Of a stretch of 64,000 nt of DNA, positions 24,690 through 36,794 are shown in pieces. The position numbers and the translations under genes were made by a program. Under the pieces are notes generated by a model. The model was not told the origin of the DNA and ran no database searches. It saw only the letters and a list, made by a program, of their open reading frames with translations. Position 1 is the first letter of the stretch, and each line of letters opens with the position of its first letter. Origin of the DNA: Pinus tabuliformis (lineage: Eukaryota > Streptophyta > Pinopsida > Pinales > Pinaceae). Location of the stretch: contig CM062812.1 in NCBI GenBank assembly GCA_031772625.1, positions 727,792,300 through 727,856,299 of the forward strand, written 5' to 3'.

Positions 24690-26300
24690 GTCCCACCCAC
24701 ACATTGGTATAGTTCTACCGAAGGAACCATTAATTTTTCTCCATGAATCGGTAATATTGTACCGAGAAGCACCATAATCTATGACATTTCTATTTCCCAA
24801 AATTGAAAAATCACCATCAATCCTTCTGCCTGAACATTTTTCTTCTGTATTCTTGAACTAAACATGGCAAGATCTTCTTGTGGCAACAAGAATTTCTGAA
24901 ACCCTCATACCCCCTATTGCAATATATCTTAAAATCTGTCATGTTGGAGTGTAGTATCCCTAGTAAGCATATAGGAGTGTAGGGGAACATAACCTCAAAG
25001 ACAATCAGAATCCAAGGGGAAAGGTTTGTGCATCTAAGAGGGATACCTCGGTTACATAGATGTGGTTTTCTAAGCTTTTGTATTAATCAAATGTATATTT
25101 GAGGGAGAATTCAGCCATAAAAAAATTCTTGACTGAATTTTCATACACAAGGGTTGATTCTACTTCGAATTTTGATACTTGACGTTTAATCACTTTAATG
25201 TCATTACATATAACTATTAATTTGCAAGTCCTTATCTCAGTTGATCTCATTTTATTTCAATTGTGAAGTGACTAAGCCTTGAACCCAAAATCCTCATAGC
25301 TAATATTTACAAAGTATGCATCGCCTCATTTCGTCTCATTTTACTTTAGTTAAATGGAGAAAATATGCCTTAGCCCCAAACCCACACAACTAAGCTCTGC
25401 ACACTACAAAATCCTCTCTCTCCTAAGCTTTGCACACTACAGAATCGTCTCTCTCCCTAGTATTTCACTTAGCTTAGATAAATTTTTCTTCGAAGAGAAA
25501 TAATGTCTCACTAAATACCTTACATGTTAACTTATCATCTCATCCCATTACATTTTCCAAGCATTGAGGAAATTAATAATATTTCAAAATTCAATTTCAC
25601 ACTCATTTGATGTAATCACCATGTTCCATCAATTTCAGGTAAACTCTACAAATAAATGTAAGTAATTATTTTTATTTTTTCATTGATTCTAAATTAACAA
25701 GTGAGAAAACTGCAGATGACTTGTTATTTTTGAAGTAAAATCATCCAAAAAAACTCATTGAAGCCTAAAGATAGGTTAAAACCTTTATGGATTGAAAAAT
25801 ATTGTTGGCATCCTCCAGAATAACACTACTTTCGGAAGCTGGGTTCATATTTTACCACAAATGAAAGAACCAAATTGAGAAGCTTATTTTAAATTTTTTA
25901 TAACATGGTGTATTATAAAAAAAATTGAAGAATCACACAATACAAACAAAAAAAATTGTATTTAGTATCATTCTATATTATAAGAAAAGTACTCATTAGG
26001 CTATCTATGACATGAGTAAGAATTTCTACCCAACTACTTTCAAGATCATCGTGGACATTTACAGATTAAAAAAGGAATTGATTAGGCTACCTATGACTAA
26101 ATAAGAGTTATTCCCCAACTTTCCAAACTATCATGTACATTTAAGCTATCATATTTTATCAACATCCTTCCTATGATGTAACACATTACAAATTTCCATT
26201 ATATTTATGTATTATATGAGTTGATGTACTTGTAAGGTGCATAAATTCCAAAATAATTGTCCAAATACCAATGTTTCCACTAAATTAATTGTTTAAGTAA
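24690..26300. other. No gene recognised
   Basis: AT-rich, no coding signature. Small duplications of TAAGCTTTGCACACTACA(A/G)AAT (near 25390 and 25420) and of a GGCTACCTATGACT-type segment (near 25998 and 26084) are present. Confidence 0.4.
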
Positions 26301-27240
26301 GAGACACATTTTATTGTAGGAAGCATGCATCAATCAAACATTTCTCTACTCATTATTTACAAACCTAAACAATTTTGAATACACAAACAAATTCAAGACT
26401 AATCCACAATAACAAATAATGCTGAAAACAATATTCTTCATCAAACATCTACCAATGCATAAACAATGACGAGACAAGAGACACATTGAATATGCAATCA
26501 ACCAGGGCCAAAACCTCTCCAACATGAGAGGAAAACCCAAGCGATATCTTCTTCTTATAGAGACTTCAATTGATGAATACCAAGGCCATGGCCTAGAGCC
26601 TTGAATCAATGACCTCTCCAAGACCATGTCACAAGCCTCCTTGATTCATCTTCCCTATTTTTCCTTGAGTCAACGATGGTCAAGCTTCTTCCTTCAATAA
26701 CTCGATTATCCTTCAAATTCTAGTTCCATGGATCAAATATGTAGTTCTTGGCCCTCCTGCATAAACCCTAGAACGTGTGGTTGACCAACCTTTTGAACCT
26801 TGATCTTCTTCACTTGGATGGTATGAACTCTTATTACAATTTGGCATCTATCCTTGCTTATCTTCTTCCTTGGTTCAACTTCTTGGACAACAAGAAGATC
26901 TTAGACCTTTTCTACAGTAGATAGTTCTTCCTTTCTTCGCACGTGTGGATCTATTAGCCCTAAAACATACCCACAAACAACACCAAAATCTTCTCTCTTT
27001 GTTTCCTTCTCTTGGTTGGTTATCTTTGCACTTCTTATTACGGACTTAACCAAATTTTCTTGTCCACAAATGGAGGTGAGCTGCCCTATATATAGTGTTT
27101 TGTCCATCCAAAACACGTGCTAGGAAGTAACAATGTAAACTTTGAAACCGGAAGTGATACTGTTACTCGTTTCGTAGAGATAGAAAAAAAGTGACCTGAT
27201 TTTGAAAAGGGGTGATGCAGAACACACATGTTTTTTTAGA
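26301..27240 (-). other. Promoter-bearing region, possible solo LTR; no coding
   Basis: A minus-strand TATA box (27081-27095) is followed by about 700 bp of AG-rich, AAGAAGAT-containing sequence with no conserved protein. This layout (U3 promoter then a long purine-rich leader) is common in plant LTRs. Neither terminal motif nor a second copy was found in the window. Confidence 0.3.
27081..27095 (-). promoter_or_regulatory. TATA box
   Basis: The minus strand reads CTATATATAGGGCAG, a near-ideal plant TATA box. The GC-containing flanks stand out from the AT-rich surroundings. Confidence 0.5.
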
Positions 27241-27997
27241 GAATAGTTTTTGGCACTTTAAATTTTTTTTGTACATTACATTTTAGAATGCTAGTGATTT
27301 TCATGCTGATTTAAAAAGGTGGTAATTCCGCATCCGGCCCTTTTTTTAAAAGGCCTATTTTTTTACTTTAAATTTTCTAATGTAGGAAATGTAAATAATT
27401 ATTTTCTAAATTTAATAGTTTTTGAAGTGGTATTCTTCTTCACATTTTCTTGTTTTTATTTTAAGTTTTTTTTTGTAGTGAGGTTTTTATTGTTTTGCAT
27501 ATTTAAAGAAGAAGGTTGATATTTTGAATTTTTGATATTCTACATATTTATACATCGTTAATTAATATTTCAATCCACATGAAATAATTGTCTCTAAAAA
27601 ACAATAATTTTTAATAATTGACATAAAAGTAACCATTTTTTAAATAAATATAACTAAAAAACTACACGTTTTGATAATGTTTTGTAATTTTTTGCTAGAG
27701 GTGACATGTCAAAATCACAATTTTTATAGAAAAATTTTAACTAAAAATGGTTAAATAATAGTTTTCTTTATGAATTTCATGTCAAAAAAATAATAATAAT
27801 CACTATTTTTTTCAAAAAATAATGATTAACATAAAAATTAATGCGAAAATCACATAATACAAATATTTAACACATAACAACCTTAATTAAGTGCTTATTC
27901 TTCTCATAAAATGTCAAAGTCAAAACATTGCAAGTATAACTAATTAATAGTTACAAAAAATGAGCTTGATTTCCAAGCATAACTTAAATTTAATCAA
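27241..27997. other. 3' flank of gene A; no gene
   Basis: Very AT-rich. It would hold the 3' untranslated region of gene A and, if the gene pair is a transposon, its left terminus. I compared it by eye with 48580-49270 and found no convincing inverted or direct terminal repeat. Confidence 0.4.
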
Positions 27998-29011
27998 CAA
28001 TGTCGCGTAATCCAAACTCTCCGTCCTCTAGAGTTTCATCATTGTCTTCTTCCACAATATTTTCTTCTTCATTTTGCTCAGTTTCTTCCTCTAATGGATC
28101 TTTGATGTCTGCGAATCTCCCAATGTATGCCTTTCCAATCATTCCGTGTAATGGTGGTTAGGGTTCCTTTGCCTTTTTTACCACACGTGATTCACTAAAG
28201 TACCCTTTCTTCAACCCAATTTCTTGCATTGCATTTGGAAGAAATTGAAGAGCATTAATTCTTTGCTTAATAAAATTGCACTATATTGGATCTTTCTCAA
28301 TGGCAATGTAGTTTGTTCCTTTTTGAAGGAAACATGCTAGTGTTGTACCTAATTATAAAGCACAAAATAAATAATGAAGTGAACTAGTACAATGACATAT
28401 AAATTAATAAATAACATATTGAAATTCAATTCCATATAATAAAACTTACCTGACCTAGAGAATAAATCCAAATACCAATCTCCTCGATTTGAACATATGC
28501 CTATAAGATAGTTATTCAATAACTATGGTTTTTGATAAATGTTAACTATCTCTCCTTTTGCTTCTTTGTATTCATATGTTAGTTTTCTCATAACAACATC
28601 ATAAGTCATTATTTGGCTGACTCTTTCCATCTACCTAACTAAAAATCATAGACATATAGATATCATATTTTGCCCAACTATCAATATGTATGAACTCACA
28701 ATAATTTATAAATTTTTTATCTTCACGGTTAAGAAGATTTGACTTTTGCCTGTAACATGAAATAGTAGAAGCTCAATTAACTTGTACATAAATGAATTTT
28801 TCAACATTAATCAAATATACATTTTAAACATCTTACCATGTAAGCTGCATCCTTGAATTTGTTTTCCCCTTAAAGCTTGACAATAACATTGCCGATTGTG
28901 TGTATGAATGAAATGTAACAAATCTCCATACTGGTGATGACATTACTTCTAGAAATCCCGCAACCAATTTACTAAGAGATTGATAAGTATAAGGGTCAAT
29001 ATCATATTGAA
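27998..29011 (-). pseudogene. Gene A, 3' part: DNA methyltransferase motif I and C-terminus
   Basis: Last exons of the ParB-methyltransferase gene, cut off by the LINE at 29021. Minus exons: 29011-28837 (from IQYDIDPYTYQSLSK through SSPVWRFVTFHSY), donor GTAAGA; an exon starting at 28749 (QKSNLLNREDKKF); an exon ending at 28450; and 28348-27998. The 29011-28837 and 28749 junction joins in frame (phase 2). The last intron, 28349-28449, splits SG|T of DLFSRSGTTLAC, followed by NYIAIEKDP: this is the S-adenosylmethionine-binding motif I (F-x-G/S-x-G-TT) that lies C-terminal in beta-class N4/N6 DNA methylases. The tail is acidic and ends EFGLRDIVD-stop at 27998. At least two stops show decay. Confidence 0.75.
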
Positions 29012-30818
29012 TGTTTGGAATTTTTTTTTTTTTTTTTTGATCAAGTAAGAGTAGGACCTTCTATTAAGCTAGCCAAATATACATAGTTTACATGAGGCCC
29101 CACCCGCTCTATGAGATTTCAATAGATAGTAGGGCAAGCAGAACTGAACCATTCACCTAAAACCAAGTGAAACCTAAATAGGAAAAATGGGGAGAAACCA
29201 CCAAACAATTAAGGCACAAGGCCATACCAAAGGACCCTAGAATACCTTGGAGATTGAGTCCAACAAACTGGGGGCCACAAAAGGCCATAAAAGATCTACC
29301 GAGGGTCCACAAGAGGTCCCACCACAAAACACACTTAAAACTATCAAACGAACTCAATGAAAATTAAAAGCATGGCACTCTAATATTTTTTCGGGTCCAA
29401 CCAACTAGCACCAAAAAATCGCCATCGTTGATTAACTTCCCAAGATCTAACGGTCTTCGTGAATATCGGGAGGACTAGAAGCGCGAGAGTTAACCACTCG
29501 ATGAGGTCAGTTTTCTCTCACCTCACCTTACAACGTGTGACACAAAGAGTGGAATCGGAGCCAATCTCTAAGAAACCAGAAACCATTCGGACCCCGCCCG
29601 ATATACCACTTGTGGTTTTGAAACAAGTGTTTTGTGAAAAAGACAAACATGTCCTTTTGCCACATGAAGTCCTTCAATTCTGTCCAGTGGGAAGTTCTTG
29701 AGCCATTCCAATCCACCTAGATTCTTTGTCAAACACCAACTAAGCAGTGTGAAAATGGACACCCAAACCTATGGTGCTATCCGGGTCAATCCATTCATCG
29801 TTCAATCAAAAGACTCCAAACTTTGGAAATCTGCCAAACCAAATAGGGTTAGGTAGTATAGGGTTCTCCATCTCCCACCGGTCTTCTAGAAATCCTGCAA
29901 CCACTTTACTAAGAGATTGATAAGTATAAGGGTCAATATCATATTGAATATTTAGAATTTTTTTTTTTGATCAAGTAAGAGTAGGACCTTCTATTAAGCT
30001 AGCCAAATATACATAGTCTACATGAGGCCCCTCCCGCTCTATGAGAGTTCGACAGATAGCAGGGTAGGTAGAACTGAACCATTCACCTAAAACCAAGTGA
30101 ATCCTAAACAGGAAAAACGGGGGGAAACCGCCAAACAATTAAGGCATAAGGCCATACCAAAAGGCCCTAGAATACCTTGGAGAATGAGCCCAACAAACTA
30201 GGGACCACAAAAGGCCACAAAAGACCTGCCGAGGGTCCACAAGAGGTCCCACCACAAAACACACTTAAAACTATCAAACGAACTCCACGAAAATTAAAAG
30301 AATAGCACTCTAATATTTTTCGGGTCCGACCAACTAGCACAAAAAAATTGCCACCTTTGATTAACTTCCCAAGATCCAACGGTCTTCGTGAATATAGGGA
30401 GGACGAGAACCGCGAGAGTTAACCACTCAATGAGGGAAGTTTTCACTCACCTCACTCCGCAACGTGTCACATGAAGAGTGGAATTGGAGCCAATCTCTAA
30501 CAAACTAGAAACCATTCGAACCCTGCCCAATATACCACTTTAGGTTTTGAAACAAGTGTTTTGCGGAAAAGAAAAACATGTCCTTTTGCCACGTGAAGTC
30601 CTTCAATTCTATCCAATGGGAAGTTCTTGAGCCATTCCATTCCACCTAGATTCTCTGTCAAACACCAACTAAGCAATGTGAAAATGGACACCCCAACCTA
30701 TGGTGCTATCCGGGTCAATCCTTTCATCATTCAATAAAAAGACTCTAAACTTTGGAAATCTGCCAAACCAAACAGGGTTAGGTAGTATAGGGTTCTCCAT
30801 CCTCCCACCAGTCTTCTA
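28946..30818. repeat. 937-bp tandem duplication spanning host DNA and LINE 3' end
   Basis: Unit 1 28946-29882 and unit 2 29883-30818. Each holds about 70 bp of gene A exon, a T run (T18 and T10), then LINE 3' UTR. CTTCTA occurs at all three junctions (28946, 29883, 30813), so the breakpoint is at a 6-bp microhomology between host exon and LINE sequence. Confidence 0.9.
29012..29021 (-). repeat. LINE target site duplication, 3' side
   Basis: TGTTTGGAAT here and again at 36785-36794, bracketing the LINE. The copies are identical over 10 bp, and deleting the LINE with one copy restores the gene A reading frame. Confidence 0.85.
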
Positions 30819-31345
30819 AGTCCCTTCGATCCATCATGTTAGTCCATAGTTCCATATCCCGAGTTGCCTGACAGAGACAGTCCTCCCAAAATTTTCCTGG
30901 AGGTAACGAATCCCAGGCATACCTAGAATCCCTGCCCCTAGTGGCGACACCTTTGTTTTCCAATCGATCAGCTAACATGTTAGCTTTCCTTTTCACATGA
31001 ACAAATCTGACAATTTTAAGGGTTCGCAGGTGAGAGTAGATGTGGTAAAAAACCTGCAAAAGCTTCCAGCGCTTCGAAACTTTATATGGAGAGGTTCCAT
31101 TGCAAAATTTTCTTAGCCACTATAATAATCAGTTTTGAATCTGCTTCAATTATAACATTGTGTGAATTTGAATCCACCAGGATTTCTAGGCATTGATCTA
31201 ATGCCATGAGCTCAGCCATGTTATTAGCGGCCTTCCCCAAGTGGCCATGGAAGATTTTCTGTATTTTCCCCTAATCATCTCTTATGGCACCCCCAATGCC
31301 TGCTAATCTTGGGATGCCCTTAAATGCTCCATCAATATTAACCTT
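30780..31345 (-). pseudogene. LINE ORF2 RNase H domain
   Basis: Plant L1-type RNase H. Seen in minus frames: VNIDGAFKG with the first catalytic Asp (about 31340), the NMAELMALDQCLEI helix with the catalytic Glu (about 31220), IIEADSKLII with the second Asp (about 31160), and near the end VKRKANMLADRL (about 30980), the A-D signature of the last catalytic residue. One or more stops interrupt. It lies directly after the zf-RVT block and ends close to the stop before the 3' UTR. Confidence 0.8.
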
Positions 31346-31354
31346 TAAGAAACC

Positions 31355-31918
31355 CTAAGAAGGGGGCTTCCAAATGTTAACACCTTTATTTATTAGGCTT
31401 ACTTCCTTTAATATTCTCAGAGGACTGATGGACTGAAGACCCAAGTGAAGTATCATTCTCTCCTCTTGGGGCAGAGGAGGATCTTTCGGAAGGGTCCTTA
31501 ACAAGCTTCTTACTGTGTCTTTGAGCTGCCTTAGAACTTGATCAATTATGTATTGGGGCATGCTTGTTTTGTTTTTGAAGATCCTACTGTTGCATTCTTT
31601 CCAAACATTGCAGATGACAAAGCCTGGAACCATAATCCAGGCTTTATTAACAATCTCATTCCTTGAGAAGTTCTTCCTGCAGTTCTTTAGAGTGTTGGAT
31701 ATGCTGAGACTATCCCTATCAGTTTGTCTAAAAATAGGGGCCACCCAATCCCACACCTTTGAAGTGAAGGGACATAGGTTGAGAGGGTGTTCAATCATCT
31801 CCTCATTTGTGCCACATACGTAACATTTGGAAGGACCAATGAAGTCTTGCTTAAGGAGATTCTCCCAAGCTAATATATTCCTTTGATGCACTAGCCAGAT
31901 GAACAACTTTATTTTCAT
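31355..31918 (-). pseudogene. LINE ORF2 zf-RVT region
   Basis: An open frame of 187 residues. It contains KIKLFIWLVHQRNILAWENL and the zinc-binding CYVCGTNEEMIEHPLNLCPF (C-x2-C ... H-x4-C), the zf-RVT motif found between the RT and RNase H of plant L1 elements. Confidence 0.85.
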
Positions 31919-31987
31919 CCAATGTGCGCTTTGCCAAAGTTTCTTCTAGACTTGATAAAGATTCAAAAAGTTAAAACCTATGACTTC

Positions 31988-34900
31988 CTATTTAGCCTCT
32001 TTGAGGTTAAAGTTACCTTCGATGTTCTTTCCCCATCTTAATTTGTCTAACGAAGAGGAAACCAAAATCCTTCTATTCTCTAGATCTTGGGAGAGAGCAT
32101 CCGCCTTGGTCCTCAGTGGGCTTTCATCACTGTATCCTAGATCCTTCCACTTCCTCCACTTTCCATTATTCCATCCCTGGTCTGAGAAATCCTTTACCAA
32201 AACCATACCTTTTCTATCTATGTCACTTTTGAGAGCTGTAATTTCATCCCTATAAAGGTTGGGCTCCTATCGCCAGTTGTCCTCCCAAAATCGAGCAAGG
32301 ACCCCTCCTCGGATTTCCCAAAAACAATGTTGTTGAACAATACTTTTGTTATCCCAGGAAAGGTTCCAAATGTGGGAGCCTCTGACTTTCCCTGACATTC
32401 TAATGTGATCCTTCTCCTGCCAATACTCGGCATACTTTTGTTTTAAAAGCTTAGCCCAAGGGGCATTCGATTCCTTAATCCATCTCCACCAAAGCTTAGC
32501 TCCTGAAACTCTGTTGAGGGTCTCAGGATCATGAAGCCCCAAGCCACCACGGCTCTTGGGCTTGCAGAGCTTGTCCCAAGCTACTAAAGCCCACTTCTTT
32601 TTCTCTTCCCCTATGCCCCATAGAAATTCCCTTTGTATGCTTCTTATTTGTTGCTTAATACCTTGAGGAGCAGGAAGAGTTGAAGACATGTAAATGGGAA
32701 TGCCTTGCAAGACTGCCTCTATGATCACAAGGTGCCCTGCCAAATTTAGTCACCTATTAGTCCATTTTCTGACCTTCTCTTGAAGTTTATTTAATATTGG
32801 CTCCCACACTTTCTTGCTTAGAGGTTTGTCAGTAGGAGGAATGCTAATATACTTGGAAGGTAGCTATTCCCTTTGAAATCCAAGAATTGTGGTAATGTTT
32901 CTCTAAATAGCAATATTAGTGTTAAAGAAAAAAACTTTGGACTTGTTCAGGCTTACCTCTGTGCCTGCTGCCATATCAAAGTCATTTAAGATGTTTTTGA
33001 TTGCTCTGGCTTTCCTGATTGTGGGTATTCCCTACAACATTGTGTCATCCACAAATTGTTGGTGAGTGTTTGCCTCTCCATCCGTGGTGAGTTTGATACC
33101 CTGTATTCGTCCTTCAGCATTTTTCATTTTAATCGCTCTACCTAGCCCTTCCATCATGAGTACAAAGAGGAATGGTGAGAGAAGATCACCTTGTCTGAGC
33201 CCTCCAGATGGTCTGAAGGTCCTTGATGGAGCTCCATTAAGCAGTATGGAAAATCTGGTCGTGGTAACTAAAGCCATAACCCACCTTATCCAATTTTGGT
33301 CAAAGCCACAAGCTTTTAGAATTTCTCTTATGTAAGACCAACTTAGTTTGTCATATGCCTTCGCTAGGTCCAACTAAATGATCATACCAACTTGTTTGTT
33401 GCTCTTGAGAGACTGTACCACCTCATGAGCTTGGATGATTTTGTCGAGGAATTGTCTTCCCTCCACATAGGCTGTTTGCTCCTCCAAGATGAGAGAGGGT
33501 AGAAGGGGCTTGAGTCTATTGGATATTACTTTGGCAATAATTTTATACACCACATTACTTAATGATATGGGTCAAAAGCCATCCAGAGTCATGGAATTTT
33601 CTTGCTTTGGGATAAGAGCTATGAAGGATGAATTTAGAGCCTTCAATACCTTTTCGAATCTTCTTGAGTCTTCCACAACCTCGAGGATATCATGTTTGAC
33701 ATTTTCCCAGTAGGCTTTGAAGAAATCTACATTGAATCCATCCAAGCCTAGTGATTTTCCATTTTGAATTTCATTAATCACTTCACTAACCTCCTCTTCC
33801 GATGCTGGCCTATTGAGATTGTGGTTGTCCTCTCTGGTAACCAGCTGAGGGATATACTGAGTGAAATGGTCAATGAACCTGAATCTATCCTCTAGTGGCT
33901 CCTTTGCAATATTTCAGAAGTGATGTACAAGGACCGATTCCATATCATTGTGAGATACAAGCTCAATACCTTGAGAATATTTGATCTTTGTGATTCTGTT
34001 GTGTTCCCTGTGAGCCATAGTGGATTTATGGAAGAATTTTGTGTTTCTTTCTCCCTCTCTAAGATATTGTATCCTTGATTTTTGCCTCCAGAAAATTTCC
34101 TCTTGTAAGCATCGATCTTCCCATTCTTCCTGCAAAGAGTCAGTTAGTTTTTGCCGCTCTTCAGTGAAGCCATCTGTAATATTGATCTGATTGGTCTCCT
34201 GGAGCTTCTACTCAGTTTATATTTTGGCTTTGAAGATATCTCCAAATTCCTTTTTTCCAAGCTTTAAGATAGGATTTGATATGTTTAAGTTTCTACTGGA
34301 GCATGAACATTTTTGTGCCCTGAATGTTCAACTCCTCTCTCCACCATTTATCAATGCTACTAGTGAAGATAGGGTGTGAGAGTCAGGCATTTTCAAACCT
34401 GAAAGGTATGTTTCTCGGTGTGCCCATAAAGGTGGCTTCCAGCTATACAGGCCAGTGATCTGATCCTCCAAAGCATAGAATGGAGGTTGTCATGGCGGGT
34501 CCTGTGAGAGGGAGGTCCGCTGAGATAATAAATCTGTCAAGTTTCGAAGCAACTTCAGAAGACCCTCACTTTTTGTTGTTCCAAGTGAAGGTTCCATTAA
34601 TTTTTTTAGTGTCCGTTAGTCCCATGTTCACAATGAAGTTCTGGAAGGCCATCGAGTCTCTGCCTAGCTATCTAGTGCCTCCTTTTTTCTCTGAAAGAGA
34701 TGTTATCATATTGAAATCTCCTACAACAACCCAGGGAAAAATGGGATGTCTTTCTCTTAGATCCTCCAGGGAGGTGAGAAGCTTAAGTTTGTCTGCTTGC
34801 TTTTGAGGTCCATAAACACTTGTAATCATGTATATCTCCTTATCCCATACAGGTTGACATATCAAGGAAAGATAGTTCCTGGATGCTTCAGCATACAGGA

Positions 34901-35137
34901 TTCCAAATTTATATTGATCCCACATCGTGAGAATCCCCCCGACCGAGTTATTTTCTTTAACCTCTAAATACTCATACTTGATTAACACTTATTATGAATA
35001 CTTCTTATCTTATCCATCGAACATTTTGTCTCCTGAATAAAAACCATGTCTAATTTTTCTTTTTTCGTTTTGTTACTTAGATTTGTTTGTTTCCTTCTAT
35101 TCCCTATTCCTCTAATGTTCTAGGTTGTGAGCTTCAT
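31988..35137 (-). pseudogene. LINE ORF2 endonuclease and reverse transcriptase, broken
   Basis: Starts at ATG 35137-35135, overlapping the ORF1 stop as TAATG. APE-type endonuclease 35137 to about 34400: NIRGIGN, FIQETKC (catalytic Glu), VVVGDFNMI (about 34690) and GGSDHWP (about 34460). RT about 33780-32940: GLDGFNVDFFKAYW, LDLAKAYDKLSW, GLRQGDLLSPFLF and the catalytic FVDD near 33040. The RT thumb-like region 32267-32743 carries WALVAWDKLCKPKSRGGLGL. Stops and frame changes occur throughout. All catalytic motifs are still readable, so the insertion is not very old. Confidence 0.9.
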
Positions 35138-36690
35138 TAAGAAAGGTTAGTAAATGAATAACTGGTAAGATATTTCATCTTAGCTGAGTTGATAAAAAGT
35201 TTTCCACATTCGTTCAACAACTCATTCTGTATTTTTCTTCCTCTTTTCCTACCTGAGCTCTTTGGAGATTGTGCTTGTGAATTCTCCATCATCTTGACCC
35301 CACTTGGCTCATGGCTTTCATGATTTCTTTTGACTCTAGCTCGCTTCGCCTGTGAGCTTTGTAGAAAGAGTTGTTGTACTCCGTCATAATCCTCTTTTGG
35401 TAGAGAGACCACTCCTATGTTCTTTCCTTGTTCCAGAAATTTCTCTGGATCTAGATTTTCCCTATCCAGAATCTCCTATAGCTCATGGTCCTCTGTTCCC
35501 ACTTCACTTGGAGTCTTCTCCTGGTCCCTACTGATCTCCATCAATCTTGGTAGGTCATCATTTTGCTGGTTGTTTACTGTGATATCCTTCATGTCAGCTA
35601 CCTTATCCTGCTCCTTTGCTACGTTCTCCAAGTCCTGGATTGTTTCCTTGTTCCCCTCTTCTTCCTCCAGGATCTTGAAGTTGTTGTATCTTGTATGTCT
35701 GTCCTCATTTATCTTCTTGTATGGACGTTTCCCCCCCTTCCCTTTGCTCCTGACCTTTGTGAAGCGCTCGTGATCTCTATCCACATTAGTTTTTTGGTTA
35801 CCTTCCATATTGACTGTGGGGTAGTCTCTAAATAGATGCCCATGTTCATGGCATTTGCAGCACCTAAATGGTATGTGCTCATAGTCCACAGTCTGCACCA
35901 ATTCTTCATCATATACTTCTAAAATTATCACTTCCGAAAGGGCTCCATATCGATCCATTTCCACACATATTCGGGCAAAGGAGGTATATTTTCCTTCCAG
36001 AGTTTCCTCTGAGACCTTTAGAAAATGTCCCAACTTGTTGCCTATTGTTTTCAAAGATTCTGGTACCCAATAATCTAGAGGAAGGAAGTATAATATGATC
36101 CAAACTGGTACTGATGTGAATGTTTCACGTTCTAGGACAAAGTTCATCATCCATGGCCACATGTAGAGTCTTGTCGCAGCATAGAAAGAAGGCCCCCCTT
36201 CGAACACTCTGTCTTTGTCTTCTACGCTTATGAACACGACTGTGAAAAAGCCTTTAGAACCCAGATGTAAATGTATTTCTCCCTTTGGCTTCCAATGGCT
36301 CCTTTTACAGATGTGTAATGCCCTCTCCGTCGGCTATAACCCTATGAACTTGCATATGATTGCATGTTCCTTCATATGATCGCTATGTTCTTGTATCACC
36401 AAATTGCTCAATATGACTCGAGGAATAATGTTGGACTTGGGTTTGCAGACCTCGAATGTCCTTATGGAAACTGGTCTTTCGTTGCTGCCTCCATTCTCCT
36501 TCTCTTTACTTGTTTCATATTGATTCCCTTCCTGATCCTAATGTTTGTTTTTTCTAGATGTCCCCTTGCTTCGTGCTTATGAAATCTTCTCCAGAGGTTT
36601 TTTGAAATGTTTCTTTCCCTCGTCCTTACTTCCCTCTGTGACTGCCTGACTATATGAGGGAGCAACACTCCCCCCTATGCACCCCACCAT
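35137..36690 (-). pseudogene. LINE ORF1 (DUF4283 plus CCHC knuckle)
   Basis: Nucleic-acid-binding ORF1 protein of a plant L1. ATG at 36690-36688 (MVGCIGGSVAPSY). The long open part 35476-36237 shows the DUF4283-type block (GGPSFYAATRLYMWPW, LPLDYW) and a zinc knuckle CCKCHEHGHLFRDYP whose last cysteine is replaced by tyrosine. A basic, lysine-rich C-terminus runs to TAA at 35139-35137. A few stops lie in the N-terminal third. Confidence 0.85.
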
Positions 36691-36794
36691 GGTACCGTTA
36701 GACAAAACCCTAGCTCTAACTCCAACTCTAGCTCCAGTTCTCATTTTCTTCACCCCTCCAAATCTCTTGTATTGTTCTTCTCATTGTTTGGAAT

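Larger units (their letters stand above)
29021..36784 (-). mobile_element. L1-type LINE with tandemly duplicated 3' end
   Basis: Non-LTR retrotransposon, minus strand. 5' end near 36784, ORF1 36690-35137, ORF2 35137 to about 30780 (endonuclease, RT, zf-RVT, RNase H), 3' UTR, and a poly(A) tail seen as T18 at 29021-29038. Target site duplication of 10 bp. The last 0.94 kb, including target DNA and tail, is present twice, so the span of 7.76 kb represents an insert of about 6.8 kb. RNase H at the ORF2 C-terminus is typical of one plant L1 group. Stops in both ORFs make it inactive. Confidence 0.9.

Noticed and set aside
29021..29038. T18 run as a transcription terminator
   Set aside because: It is the complement of the LINE poly(A) tail and is flanked by the target site duplication.
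33066..33335. Plus-strand frames opposite the LINE RT
   Set aside because: Antisense shadows of the conserved RT. The minus-strand frames hold all the motifs.
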